Source: Aliagarivorans marinus DSM 23064 (GTDB taxonomy: Bacteria > Pseudomonadota > Gammaproteobacteria > Enterobacterales > Celerinatantimonadaceae). From it: 64,000 bases of DNA. Position numbers and translations under genes: made by a program. The stretch spans positions 62,001-126,000 of the forward strand of contig NZ_KE386910.1 of the NCBI RefSeq assembly GCF_000429485.1, in the 5' to 3' direction. The notes below the pieces were generated by a model. That model was not told the origin of the DNA, searched no databases, and saw nothing but the letters and a program-made list of their open reading frames with translations. Shown piece by piece: positions 52,441-61,676 of the stretch; within the stretch, counting starts at the first letter, position 1, and the number at the start of each line of letters is the position of its first letter.

Positions 52441-53199
52441 CTACTTGGGCTGGGCGTCCAGACTTTGGCCGGTGACCTGTTCGCTGTCGTCGCTCATCAA
52501 GTACAAGTAAGTCGGCATAATGTCCAGCGGGGTCTTTAAGGTCATCGGATCTTCGCCCGGGTAGGCGGTAGCGCGCATTAAGGTGCGGGTAGCGCCGGGG
52601 TTAATACAGTTAACCCTTACTCCAAGCTTTTGATATTCGTCGGCAATTGTCTGCGACATGCCCTCAATGGCAAATTTGGAGATGGCATAGGTGCCCCAAT
52701 ACGCGCGGCCCTTTTTGCCTACGCTGGAGCTGGTAAAGATCAGTGAGGCCTTGGCGGATTTTTGCATCAGCGGCAGCAGTGCTTGGGCGAGCAGGAACTG
52801 GGACTTTACATTCACCTGCATGATCAGGTCCCACTCATCTTCTGGGATCTGGTTAAACTGGCCGAGCACGCCAATATTGGCGGCGTTAAGCAAAGCGCCA
52901 TCGAGTCGACTAAACTGGCTCTCTATGGTGGCCGCCATATCCAGATAGTTCTGGCGGGTAGCCCCTTTTAGATCGAGGGGCACAATCGCCGGCTCTGGTG
53001 CACCAGCGGCCACAATTTCATCGTAGACCTGCTCGAGCTTAGCCACTGTGCGACCGAGCAAGATCACCGTGGCCCCTAGGCCCGCATAACTGAGTGCTGC
53101 TTGTTTACCGATGCCATCACCGGCACCAGTGACCAAAATCACTTTGTCTTTAAGAGAGTTATCAGCGGCTTGATAGAGGTGGGGGGCGATCGGGTGCAT
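52441..53199 (-). CDS. yciK: Short-chain dehydrogenase/reductase YciK
   Basis: 252-aa SDR, the same length as E. coli YciK. The nucleotide-binding motif is LVTGAGDGIGKQAA, with ALLNAANIG (NNAG-like) and the catalytic Ser in FTSSSVGKKG and Tyr-x3-Lys in YWGTYAISKFA; NCINPGATRT follows. The substrate is unknown. The start MHPIAPHLYQAADN at 53199 has AAGGAAGGAT upstream; a longer frame to 53229 is rejected. A near-perfect palindrome lies just upstream. Confidence 0.93.
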   Translation of the reverse strand: MHPIAPHLYQAADNSLKDKVILVTGAGDGIGKQAALSYAGLGATVILLGRTVAKLEQVYDEIVAAGAPEPAIVPLDLKGATRQNYLDMAATIESQFSRLDGALLNAANIGVLGQFNQIPEDEWDLIMQVNVKSQFLLAQALLPLMQKSAKASLIFTSSSVGKKGRAYWGTYAISKFAIEGMSQTIADEYQKLGVRVNCINPGATRTLMRATAYPGEDPMTLKTPLDIMPTYLYLMSDDSEQVTGQSLDAQPK

Positions 53200-53211
53200 A
53201 TCCTTCCTTAG

Positions 53212-53229
53212 TTGTGCACTAGAGCACAA
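53212..53229. promoter_or_regulatory. Palindromic operator candidate between yciK and the lipase gene
   Basis: TTGTGCACTAGAGCACAA is palindromic at 16 of 18 positions. It is 13 bases upstream of the yciK ATG and 105 bases upstream of the divergent lipase gene, in position to control either gene. No regulator is assigned; the adjacent LysR gene is one candidate, though the site lacks the usual T-N11-A form. Confidence 0.4.
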
Positions 53230-53334
53230 ACTTTAAACAAATGTTTCAATCACAATACCACTTCTGGTTTGACCTGTTAAATTAATGTAAATGCAATGTG
53301 CATGTTACGTGAACAGAAACAGAAGGAATTGCTA

Positions 53335-55791
53335 ATGTCGTTTACTACGAAGGCTGCCGGTAGTCTCGCGATTGCCCTGAGTTTGGGTTTGAGCGGATGT
53401 GGAGGCAGCGATTCGCCGTTTGATTTCGAAGATGATACCACGCCTGTCGCGCCCCCCTCAGCAAAAATCAGCTTCGATCCGCTGGCCGGAGTGGTCTCCA
53501 CGCCGAACAATCTGCTGTTCTCTGGCAGCTTAGATGGAACGGTTAACCTGCCAGACGAAGCAGCGTTAACCATGGCTGCGCAGTATCAGGATGTGAGTGT
53601 GGTACTCGGTGCGTTGGACGGCTGGCAGTTGTCGGTGCCCATCTCAATCCCACTGGCCTACGGTGAGCACGACGCAGATTACGATGAGCTAACCCACTCG
53701 GCATTAGACGAAACCACCTTCCCAGCCGGAGTGATGCTGTATAAGGCGCGCGTATCCGGCTTTGCCGATGACTGTAGTGATGTAACCGAAAACGGCGGCA
53801 GTTTTAGTGCTGGCCAAACCTGTCGTATCGACGAAGCTTTGAACTATGGCGAGGACTTTGTTGCCAGCTTCTCCGGCGGCGACTTGGTCATTGTGCCTCT
53901 CAAGCCTTTCGATGCGGCGAGCTCGTATTTAATTGCACTGAATGCTGATCTGATGGATCTGGCCGGCGCCTCAGTGCATGCTTCAGAAGCCTATGAAGAG
54001 CTGGCAACGGCCTCGTTGGCGGAGCTAAGCGGCACTGCACTGTCCATCGCCTCGCTTATCCAATGGGATAACGGCCTGCTGGCGGCGGAAGGTGTTAGTG
54101 ATGTTATTTACACCGCGACCTTTACTACTCAATCATCCAATGCGGTGCTGGACTCGGTGGCTCAGGTATACGATGGTATGGCGGCAGTGAGCGCCTTAAC
54201 CATGCCGGCGCTCACTGCCACCGGCTTGACCGCGGCAGATATCGCCACCACTTATCTAGGTGCCAGTACGCCAAGTATGGCGGCATCAATGTACTACCAA
54301 ACCACCTTAAGCGTGCCGTACTATCTATCTGATCTTGCAGCGCCAACCGTGACCGATGTTAACGGTTGGGCGCAGGCGCAATCGGACAGTCCGGTCGCGG
54401 TGCTGCAACTGCTATCAGGCAACGCAGATTTTGCAGATCTTGCCAGTGCTACCGGTTTTGCTGCGCAGGCGACCATGCAAGGGTTTGACCCTACCGCCGT
54501 GTTAATCGCTGCAGGCTCGGGTGATACAGCTACAGCCGCCGCGCTGCTAGCCGCCTCGGGGCTAACCGGTTTGACCTATATGAACGAGAGTGGTGACTCG
54601 GTGCCGGTCGATTTTGCCCGTCACCTGACCGCTTACAACCCAGTACCCGAGGTGAAAAGCACCGCAAGCCTAACTGTTGATGTGTACCTGCCGGATACCA
54701 GCATCCTTACCAGTTTGACCATGCCAGCTGGCGGTTGGCCGGTTGTTATATTCCAGCATGGAATTTCCACCATCAAAGAGCTCACCTCGGCTATTGCGCC
54801 TGCTTACAACGCTGCTGGTTTTGCCGTAGTGGCGATTGATTTGCCTTACCATGGTTCACGCGGTATCGATGTGGATATGGATGGGGTAGATGAGTTTAAT
54901 GCCAGCACCACCTTTAGTGCGGTCCCTGCATGGGCAAACGCCGATGACTTGGTGTTTATGAACCTTGGAAGCACCTTAAGCATTCGCGATAACGTACGAC
55001 AAGCTGGTGCCGACATCTTGGCCCTGCGTGCGGCGTTGTCCGCCAGTGGTATCGCCCAGCTCGATGGCTCAAATGTGCATCTGGCGGGGCAGTCGCTAGG
55101 CGCGATGGTCGCTATCCCTGCGGTTGCGACGGCCAACAACTACACCGCGAGCTTTGGTACTGACTTTAGCTTTACCAGTGCTGGCTTTAGTGTGCCGGGC
55201 CAAGCGGCGGCAGGGGTTATCGTGAACTCCGCTACCTTTGGTCCAGAGATCCAAGCTGGCCTGAAAGAGAACGAGGGTTACCTAACCCTCGTGGCTAACG
55301 GTTTGGGCTTTACCGGCGACGACGCCTTGACTCAGTTTGAGGCATACCGCGAAGCCAATCCAGAGGCTGCTGAGTTTCTCATCGAGGCCAACTTCCCAGC
55401 CTTCCTAAGTGTGTTCTCGGGTGTGGTACAGAGCGTGATTGATGGCGCCGATCCATTGGCTCATGCCAGCCGCATTACTAGCCCGGTATTGCTGCACGAA
55501 GTGGTAGGTGATGGCGCCGACAGCCTCAGTGACCAAACCATCCCTAACAATGTCGAGGGCCAACCCTTAGTGGGTACCGATCCTCTCATTGCCAATTTTG
55601 GTTTGGCTACTACCGAGGTCACTGCAGCCGGTAGTCACGCAGTGCGCTTTAGCAAGGGGATCCACGGCAGCTTGATTTCTACCGCGGGTGGTATCGATGT
55701 GACCACCGAGATGCAAACCCAAATGGCCACCTTTGCCGCGACCGGCGGTGCTACCGTGCTGATTAGCGATAGCAGCGTTATCGCGCCGTAG
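53335..55791 (+). CDS. volA: Lipase lipoprotein, VolA/Pla-1/cef family
   Basis: 818-aa secreted lipoprotein. A lipoprotein signal peptide (MSFTTKAAGSLAIALSLGLS) ends at lipobox LSGC, with Cys22 followed by Gly-Gly-Ser. The middle part (IALNADLMDLAGASVHASEAY and DVIYTATFTTQS) resembles the extended N-terminal region of VolA. The alpha/beta hydrolase part has the oxyanion element VVIFQHGISTIKE, nucleophile Ser587 in LAGQSLGAMVA and a C-terminal His in KGIHGSLIS. Vibrio VolA is a surface lysophospholipase that releases fatty acids from lecithin. AAGGAATT precedes the ATG at 53335. It is transcribed alone, with a terminator. Confidence 0.9.
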   Translation: MSFTTKAAGSLAIALSLGLSGCGGSDSPFDFEDDTTPVAPPSAKISFDPLAGVVSTPNNLLFSGSLDGTVNLPDEAALTMAAQYQDVSVVLGALDGWQLSVPISIPLAYGEHDADYDELTHSALDETTFPAGVMLYKARVSGFADDCSDVTENGGSFSAGQTCRIDEALNYGEDFVASFSGGDLVIVPLKPFDAASSYLIALNADLMDLAGASVHASEAYEELATASLAELSGTALSIASLIQWDNGLLAAEGVSDVIYTATFTTQSSNAVLDSVAQVYDGMAAVSALTMPALTATGLTAADIATTYLGASTPSMAASMYYQTTLSVPYYLSDLAAPTVTDVNGWAQAQSDSPVAVLQLLSGNADFADLASATGFAAQATMQGFDPTAVLIAAGSGDTATAAALLAASGLTGLTYMNESGDSVPVDFARHLTAYNPVPEVKSTASLTVDVYLPDTSILTSLTMPAGGWPVVIFQHGISTIKELTSAIAPAYNAAGFAVVAIDLPYHGSRGIDVDMDGVDEFNASTTFSAVPAWANADDLVFMNLGSTLSIRDNVRQAGADILALRAALSASGIAQLDGSNVHLAGQSLGAMVAIPAVATANNYTASFGTDFSFTSAGFSVPGQAAAGVIVNSATFGPEIQAGLKENEGYLTLVANGLGFTGDDALTQFEAYREANPEAAEFLIEANFPAFLSVFSGVVQSVIDGADPLAHASRITSPVLLHEVVGDGADSLSDQTIPNNVEGQPLVGTDPLIANFGLATTEVTAAGSHAVRFSKGIHGSLISTAGGIDVTTEMQTQMATFAATGGATVLISDSSVIAP

Positions 55792-55819
55792 TTTACCACC
55801 CACGTTAAACCAAGCACTT

Positions 55820-55841
55820 AAAGCCCGCGTTTGCGGGCTTT
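55820..55841 (+). terminator. Intrinsic terminator after the lipase gene
   Basis: AAAGCCCGC (55820-55828), loop GTTT, GCGGGCTTT (55833-55841). The T tail is short. Confidence 0.88.
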
Positions 55842-55905
55842 GTCGTTTTGGAGTTGCATGCTTGCTGTGGTACAACAGAGCAGATAATTAAAAAGGAGAA
55901 ACTTT

Positions 55906-56931
55906 TTGGAATTTCTTATCGAATATGGTCTGTTTTTAGCCAAAGCCCTTACCGTATTGGTTGCGTTGGTTGTGCTTATCGTGGTTATTGCCGCAAGCTC
56001 GAACCGTCAGCGTCACAAAAGCGGTGAGCTTGAGGTGAAAGATCTCTCCAAGGCCCACAAAGAAGGCGTCGAAAAACTGCAGCATGGTTTGCTGAACAAA
56101 GAACAACTTAAAGCGCAAAAGAAGAAGCTTAAAGCCGAGCAAAAAGCTGCCAAGAAAGAGAAAAAAGAAGAGAGCAAACCCAAGCTGTTTGTGATCGACT
56201 TTAAAGGCAGCATCGATGCCAAAGAAGTGGCGGGTCTGCGTGAAGAAGTCAGCTCGGTGATCGCGATTGCCCAAGAGGGCGACGAGGTATTGCTGCGTTT
56301 GGAAAGCGGTGGCGGTGTCGTACATGGTTATGGTCTGGCGGCCAGCCAACTTACCCGCTTGCGCGATAAGGGCATTAAGCTAACCGTTGCCGTAGATAAA
56401 GTTGCAGCCAGCGGCGGCTATATGATGGCCTGTATTGCCGACAAACTGATTGCTGCGCCATTTGCGATTGTCGGCTCGATTGGCGTGATCGCCCAGATCC
56501 CTAACTTTAATAAAGTGCTCAAGCGTAACGACATTGAATTCGAGCAGATCACCGCCGGCGAGTACAAGCGCACCTTGACCATGTTTGGTGAGAACACCGA
56601 CGCTGCCCGCGATAAGTTCCGCACCGAAATCCAAGAAACCCACGAGCTGTTTAAAGACTTTGTGCAAAGCAACCGCCCACAGCTCGACTTGGCGAAAGTT
56701 GCTACCGGTGAGCATTGGTTCGGTAAGCAAGCGCTGGATCTGGAGCTGGTGGATGAGCTACGCACCAGTGATGACTACCTGATGGACAGCTACGCTGATC
56801 ATCAAGTGATCCAACTGCAATACCACGGCAAGAAAAAACTGGCAGAGAAGCTTTCTCAAGCGGCCAGCAGTGGAGTAGAGCAGGGCGTCAAACAGGTTAC
56901 TCAAAGCTCGCTTTGGGATTGGACCAAGTAA
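55906..56931 (+). CDS. sohB: Protease SohB (peptidase family S49)
   Basis: 341-aa inner-membrane serine protease. An N-terminal helix (EYGLFLAKALTVLVALVVLI) is followed by a charged Lys/Glu-rich segment (about 55-90) and the S49 domain. The nucleophile Ser is in DKVAASGGYMMACIAD and the general-base Lys in GEYKRTLTMFG. Start: TTG at 55906 behind AAGGAGAAA, giving the family N-terminus MEFLIEYGLFLAK; no ATG fits. E. coli SohB is a suppressor of a degP defect, with a role in quality control of exported proteins. Single gene with its own terminator. Confidence 0.94.
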   Translation: MEFLIEYGLFLAKALTVLVALVVLIVVIAASSNRQRHKSGELEVKDLSKAHKEGVEKLQHGLLNKEQLKAQKKKLKAEQKAAKKEKKEESKPKLFVIDFKGSIDAKEVAGLREEVSSVIAIAQEGDEVLLRLESGGGVVHGYGLAASQLTRLRDKGIKLTVAVDKVAASGGYMMACIADKLIAAPFAIVGSIGVIAQIPNFNKVLKRNDIEFEQITAGEYKRTLTMFGENTDAARDKFRTEIQETHELFKDFVQSNRPQLDLAKVATGEHWFGKQALDLELVDELRTSDDYLMDSYADHQVIQLQYHGKKKLAEKLSQAASSGVEQGVKQVTQSSLWDWTK

Positions 56932-56950
56932 GCCCTTCGCTTATTGAGTC

Positions 56951-56976
56951 AAACAGCGCCCAAGGGCGCTGTTTTT
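56951..56976 (+). terminator. Intrinsic terminator after sohB
   Basis: AAACAGCGCC (56951-56960), loop CAAG, GGCGCTGTTT (56965-56974), then TT. Confidence 0.92.
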
Positions 56977-57122
56977 GTATCGATTGTTCGCTTTGGGTGG
57001 GCAGATAATCGGCAAACGCTCACCTGAGCCTATCAACATCCTTGCCAGCCCTTGTCACAGTCAGCTAATTCAGCGAATATACTCCAATTAAATTCTGTAG
57101 TTACGAGATAGGTAGGCTTGCG

Positions 57123-58790
57123 ATGAGTGAGGCGGAAAAACGCCCTAGCAACTTTATTCGTCAAATCATTGATGAAGACTTGAAAACCGGGAAGCACACC
57201 AGTGTTCACACCCGTTTCCCACCTGAACCCAACGGTTACTTGCACATCGGTCACGCAAAATCGATCTGCTTGAACTTTGGCATCGCTCAAGACTACCAGG
57301 GTCAATGTAATCTTCGCTTCGACGATACCAACCCTGAGAAAGAAGACATCGACTACGTAAACTCCATTCAGCAAGACGTGAAATGGCTTGGCTTCGAATG
57401 GAGCGGTGAGGTGTGCTACTCCTCGGGTTACTTCGACCGTTTGTATGGCTATGCCATCGAGTTGATCGAAAAAGGCCTGGCGTATGTGGACTTCCTGACT
57501 CCGGAAGAAGCCCGCGAGTACCGTGGCACCCTGAGCGCGCCGGGTAAAAACAGCCCATACCGCGACACACCGGTGGAAGAGAACTTGGCGCTATTCGAGA
57601 AGATGCGAGCTGGCGAGTTCAAAGAAGGTGAGTGTAGCCTGCGCGCCAAGATCGACATGAGCTCAAGCTTTATGTGTATGCGCGATCCAGTACTGTACCG
57701 GGTTAAGTTTGCTCACCATCACCAAACCGGTGACAAGTGGTGCATCTACCCGATGTACGACTTCACCCACTGTATCTCAGATGCCATCGAGGGAATCACT
57801 CACTCGCTGTGTACCCTGGAGTTCCAAGATAACCGTCGCCTGTACGACTGGGTTCTCGAGAATATCAGCATCGAGTGTCAGCCACGTCAGTACGAGTTCT
57901 CTCGTCTGAACCTGGAATACACCTTGATGTCCAAGCGTAAGCTGAATGCATTGGTAGTCGACAAGCATGTAAATGGTTGGGACGATCCTCGTATGCCAAC
58001 CATTGCCGGTCTGCGTCGCCGCGGCTACCCCGCGGCGTCTATCCGCGAGTTCTGTAAGCGCATTGGCGTGACCAAGATGGAAAACATGGTAGAGATGCCG
58101 ATGTTGGAAGCCTGTGTACGCGACGAGCTAAACGAGAACGCACCTCGCGCCATGGCCGTGCTTGAGCCGCTGAAAGTGGTTATCGAAAACTACCCAGAAG
58201 GGCAGGTCGAGCAAGTCGAAGGTCCGTTGCACCCAAGCAAAGAAGAGATGGGATCACGCATGATGCCATTTAGCCGTGAGCTATACATCGAGCGTGATGA
58301 TTTCCGCGAAGAAGCGAACAAGAAGTACAAGCGTTTGGTAATCGGCAAATCGGTACGCCTGCGTAACGCCTATGTGATTACCGCCGAGCGCTGCGACAAA
58401 GACGCCGACGGTAACATCACCACCGTGTACTGCAGCTACAACCCAGATACCTTGGGTAAAAACCCAGAAGACGGCACCAAGCCAAAAGGTGTTATCCACT
58501 GGGTAGCGGCAGAGGGCGCGGTAGAGGCCGAATTCCGCCTGTACGACCGCCTGTTCACCGTGCCAAACCCAGCGGCTGAAGAAGACTTCACCACTGTATT
58601 AAACGAAGAGTCTTTGGTGGTGCTCAAAGGTGTGGTTGAGCCTGCGCTGGTTAACGCTGAAGCCGAAGTGGCCTATCAGTTCGAGCGTCAGGGTTATTTC
58701 TGCGCTGACAACAAAGACAGCAGCAAAGACAAACTGGTATTTAACCGTACCGTCGGTCTGCGCGACAGTTGGGCCAAAATCGCTGGATAA
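57123..58790 (+). CDS. glnS: Glutaminyl-tRNA synthetase
   Basis: 555-aa class I synthetase. HIGH is in [16 protein letters not shown] (residues 41-44), and the KMSKS loop appears as MSKRK at about 269, as usual in GlnRS. The anticodon-binding beta-barrel region follows ([21 protein letters not shown] ... [23 protein letters not shown]). Family length is about 550. It charges tRNA-Gln with glutamine. A terminator with a 12-bp stem follows. Confidence 0.97.
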   Translation: MSEAEKRPSNFIRQIIDEDLKTGKHTSVHTRFPPEPNGYLHIGHAKSICLNFGIAQDYQGQCNLRFDDTNPEKEDIDYVNSIQQDVKWLGFEWSGEVCYSSGYFDRLYGYAIELIEKGLAYVDFLTPEEAREYRGTLSAPGKNSPYRDTPVEENLALFEKMRAGEFKEGECSLRAKIDMSSSFMCMRDPVLYRVKFAHHHQTGDKWCIYPMYDFTHCISDAIEGITHSLCTLEFQDNRRLYDWVLENISIECQPRQYEFSRLNLEYTLMSKRKLNALVVDKHVNGWDDPRMPTIAGLRRRGYPAASIREFCKRIGVTKMENMVEMPMLEACVRDELNENAPRAMAVLEPLKVVIENYPEGQVEQVEGPLHPSKEEMGSRMMPFSRELYIERDDFREEANKKYKRLVIGKSVRLRNAYVITAERCDKDADGNITTVYCSYNPDTLGKNPEDGTKPKGVIHWVAAEGAVEAEFRLYDRLFTVPNPAAEEDFTTVLNEESLVVLKGVVEPALVNAEAEVAYQFERQGYFCADNKDSSKDKLVFNRTVGLRDSWAKIAG

Positions 58791-58816
58791 GCGTATATAC
58801 ACCTGACGTAAAAACT

Positions 58817-58856
58817 AAAAAGTAGCTCCCTAGGTAATTAGTGTGAGCTACTTTTT
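58817..58856. terminator. Terminator hairpin after glnS
   Basis: AAAAAGTAGCTC (58817-58828) pairs perfectly with GAGCTACTTTTT (58845-58856) across a 16-base loop; T5 is in the stem end. Confidence 0.85.
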
Positions 58857-58902
58857 ACTATCTGCGGGTCTATATCCCAGATAGCAGTAAGAGGACATGG
58901 AA

Positions 58903-59541
58903 ATGGGTAAAACCGAGTTAATCAACGCAAGCCAAGCCTTGCCTGGCCGCGACACCGCCCTCGATATCAGCGGAACTCACGCGGTAAACGGTAGCAACAT
59001 GCTGCCTCCCTATGATGCCAATTATGAAATCGCCCACTTCGCACTAGGTTGCTTTTGGGGCGCCGAACGCCTGTTCTGGCAGCTAGAGGGCGTCGTATCC
59101 ACCGCCGTTGGCTATGGTGGCGGCTTTACACCCAACCCCACCTATGAAGAAGTGTGCAGCGGTGATACCGCTCACGCCGAAGTCGTGCTGGTGGTGTTCG
59201 ACCCAGCCAAGATTTCCTACCAACAATTGGTCACCGCTTTTTTCGAGCACCACGACCCAACCCAAGGCATGCGCCAAGGCGGCGATATCGGTACCCAATA
59301 CCGTTCAGCCTTGTATGTTCACAACGAGCAGCAGCAAGCAGTAGCAGAAACCGCCTTAGCCAATTACCAACAAGCACTCAGCGAGCAGGGCGTTGAATCG
59401 GCAATTACCACCGAGGTAACAGCGTTCTCCAACTTCTATTTTGCTGAAGAGTATCACCAACAGTATCTGTACAAGAACCCGCAGGGCTATTGCGGGCTCG
59501 GCGGGCTAGGGGTGTGTATGCCGCCTTCGTTGCAAGGGTAG
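58903..59541 (+). CDS. msrA: Peptide methionine sulfoxide reductase MsrA
   Basis: 212-aa cytoplasmic repair enzyme that reduces methionine-S-sulfoxide. The catalytic Cys50 is in [16 protein letters not shown]; Glu and Tyr of the active site lie in the same stretch and in [22 protein letters not shown]; resolving cysteines are at [14 protein letters not shown] near the end. The extended N-terminus ([19 protein letters not shown]) is like E. coli MsrA. Of two ATGs, 58903 is chosen because GAGG (58891-58894) is 8 bases away, against 2 for 58897. It is monocistronic; the 245 bases after it hold no recognised feature. Confidence 0.95.
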   Translation: MGKTELINASQALPGRDTALDISGTHAVNGSNMLPPYDANYEIAHFALGCFWGAERLFWQLEGVVSTAVGYGGGFTPNPTYEEVCSGDTAHAEVVLVVFDPAKISYQQLVTAFFEHHDPTQGMRQGGDIGTQYRSALYVHNEQQQAVAETALANYQQALSEQGVESAITTEVTAFSNFYFAEEYHQQYLYKNPQGYCGLGGLGVCMPPSLQG

Positions 59542-59786
59542 GCCACGTCTAAGCTAGGGCGCTGCTCGTGTTGTAGGTGCAGCGTCGGCACGTTAGCCAT
59601 CTATCTGTTAATCCTTCATATGTCTTTCATTGCCGCCTCGCGTTGTATGTTGGCGGCGTTTCATCGAACGGAGTTCACTGCTCATCCATTTTTGTGCGAT
59701 GCCATCATCTGGTAAGGCCCGAAAAAAATAGAGAAGTCTCAGATGAGTTAGCATTGAGACTTCAATCAGGTGACATGACTTATTAA

Positions 59787-61391
59787 CTACTCATAAGGGC
59801 CAGGCTCAACAAGGTACCAATGATAATCAAGCATTGATTCAATATAGTGGCGCTCTGACTCTAGCTCGCGTCCCCAAGTGATGTGTTTACGATCTTCCCT
59901 TATAGCAAACATATAGTTTGCATCGCTGCCAATGTCGTATGATCTGCGTCCGGGCATGCTGATTACGTTTGCAACCCCACTTTTCAGGCCCTCTTCGACT
60001 TTGCCATCGTCTCCTTCACCGATCGTGCTACCCCATGTAAACACGCGGCCATCGTGGTCTACACCGGCAAAACTATGGGGGGAAGACGTAATTGTCAGGG
60101 TATCGTGATATACGTTATCGGGGGCCTCATGGCCTTGCCACGTCACCATTCGGCCATCTGCCTTAAGAACAGTCATATGGTTATGACTTGTGAGAACATC
60201 CACCACATCGTGCGCTAGCTCTTTACGCACTTCATCGTCGAGAAACTTTGCAGCTGACCCCCAAACAACAAGGGAGCCATCTTCTTTGAGAGCTGCGAAA
60301 CTCCGGAATGTAGAGAACAGCTTTACAACTCCACTTTCGAGCTGATCTTCTACATCACTAATATCGTCACCATCGCAATCATAGTTTGAACCCCAAACGG
60401 TAACCTTACCGTTTACATCAAGGGCTGCATGCGAGCCGTAAGTAGACTGAAGGTCTATAACGTGGTCAACCTCTGGTCTGATGACTTCAATACCGTTTTG
60501 AAGGTTCAATGTTATCGCTTTTCCATTCTCACGAATAATTGAGAACCCCCAGTGATAAGGAACTACCTTTATTACGCCTGATTTAAGCTCCTCCACGTCG
60601 TCATAAAGGTGATAACCCCACACGACCAGACTCGTATCATCTTTTAGCGCGGCAAACTGGCACCTTGAGGCGAAAATATCAATGACACCCGAAGAGAGCT
60701 CGTCAAACATGTCAGAACCGTTTGCGCCGCACATTGGCCCGCTTGCCCAAGTAACAACACTCCCGTCTTCCATCAGTGCTGCGTTAGCAAATATGTTGTG
60801 TGTTGTGTAGTTTATTCCGCGCGCCAACTCGTCCTCAACCTCACTGATGTTCCAATCAATTCCCCATGCGTAGGTTGAACCATCTTCATACTCGGCTAGG
60901 AATGTGTGATTTAGCGAATGAATCGTTAGCAGTTCGGTATCTGGGTAAAGTTTATCTAGCTCAACACCTCTCAAGATACCCCGCCCGATACCGAAGTAGG
61001 TTCCATCTAGTCGCTTAGCAACCAAACCACTACTGTGTAAATAAAAATCAGTCGCGTAGTTAGGACGAGCGACAACAACAGAATCTTCACTAAGGTCTTC
61101 GTTATACGCAGTTACCTTCAAATGAAGACTTTGATCTCGAAAAATAGGCTGAATATCAAGTGAGGCCCCATCCCCTAGACTTAGGCCATTGTAAAACCAT
61201 TCATACGTAATTTCTCCGTTACAGTTTGTACATTCAGCTGAAGCGGTGACATTGTAGTAATCACCAGTTACTTCGATGTTTTTGATTTGTGGGGGGATGG
61301 CCGGAGGCGGTGTGACTTCGTCATTACTGTTATCGCTTGATTTACAAGCGATTAGTGTAATTGCAATCAATGGTACTAAGCAGGTTTTCAT
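59787..61391 (-). CDS. RCC1-like repeat lipoprotein, function unknown
   Basis: 534-aa predicted lipoprotein: signal MKTCLVPLIAITLIAC with lipobox LIAC at residue 16. A Thr/Pro linker is followed by an Ig/PKD-like segment (VTGDYYNVTASAECTNCNGE, about 40-110). From about 135 to the end there are eight or nine units of roughly 45-50 residues with the pattern F-A-A-L-K-x-D-G-S-V-V-W-G ... L-x-S-G-V-x-x-I, which resembles an RCC1 beta-propeller. Examples are FAALKEDGSLVVWGS and FAGVDHDGRVFTWGS. It is probably outer-membrane attached. No partner gene is present. The gene looks more AT-rich than its neighbours, suggesting it may be a recent arrival. Binding partner and role are unknown. Confidence 0.82.
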   Translation of the reverse strand: MKTCLVPLIAITLIACKSSDNSNDEVTPPPAIPPQIKNIEVTGDYYNVTASAECTNCNGEITYEWFYNGLSLGDGASLDIQPIFRDQSLHLKVTAYNEDLSEDSVVVARPNYATDFYLHSSGLVAKRLDGTYFGIGRGILRGVELDKLYPDTELLTIHSLNHTFLAEYEDGSTYAWGIDWNISEVEDELARGINYTTHNIFANAALMEDGSVVTWASGPMCGANGSDMFDELSSGVIDIFASRCQFAALKDDTSLVVWGYHLYDDVEELKSGVIKVVPYHWGFSIIRENGKAITLNLQNGIEVIRPEVDHVIDLQSTYGSHAALDVNGKVTVWGSNYDCDGDDISDVEDQLESGVVKLFSTFRSFAALKEDGSLVVWGSAAKFLDDEVRKELAHDVVDVLTSHNHMTVLKADGRMVTWQGHEAPDNVYHDTLTITSSPHSFAGVDHDGRVFTWGSTIGEGDDGKVEEGLKSGVANVISMPGRRSYDIGSDANYMFAIREDRKHITWGRELESERHYIESMLDYHWYLVEPGPYE

Positions 61392-61676
61392 ATAGAGCGA
61401 TTTAGATGTTGGTTAGTTGTGACAGATAACCAGCAGCATTGTAGCACATGATCTCAGAAATCAGACCTAATGCAACCCATGGCATCGTCATGGGCTTAAG
61501 TGGCGACATTATGTGTGGTTAAGGTGTCGGTATTCAGTGCATGAGGATGGTGTAGGTGGGAAAACTAGGCTGAAGCGTGTCTATTGGTTGCGGCCTGGCT
61601 TCATCCAATGCTTATCGATATGATTGTATTGAGCTTTTTACTTTCTACTTGCGGTTGCCCAATGAACATCCGGCAC
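61392..61676. other. Intergenic region between the RCC1-like and DUF389 genes
   Basis: 285 bases with stop codons in all frames that I checked by eye and no clear terminator. It may include the promoter of the RCC1-like gene on the minus strand. Nothing further is recognised. Confidence 0.35.

Noticed and set aside
59577..59786. Open frame of 69 codons after msrA
   Set aside because: No ribosome binding site, odd composition, no family resemblance; likely non-coding.
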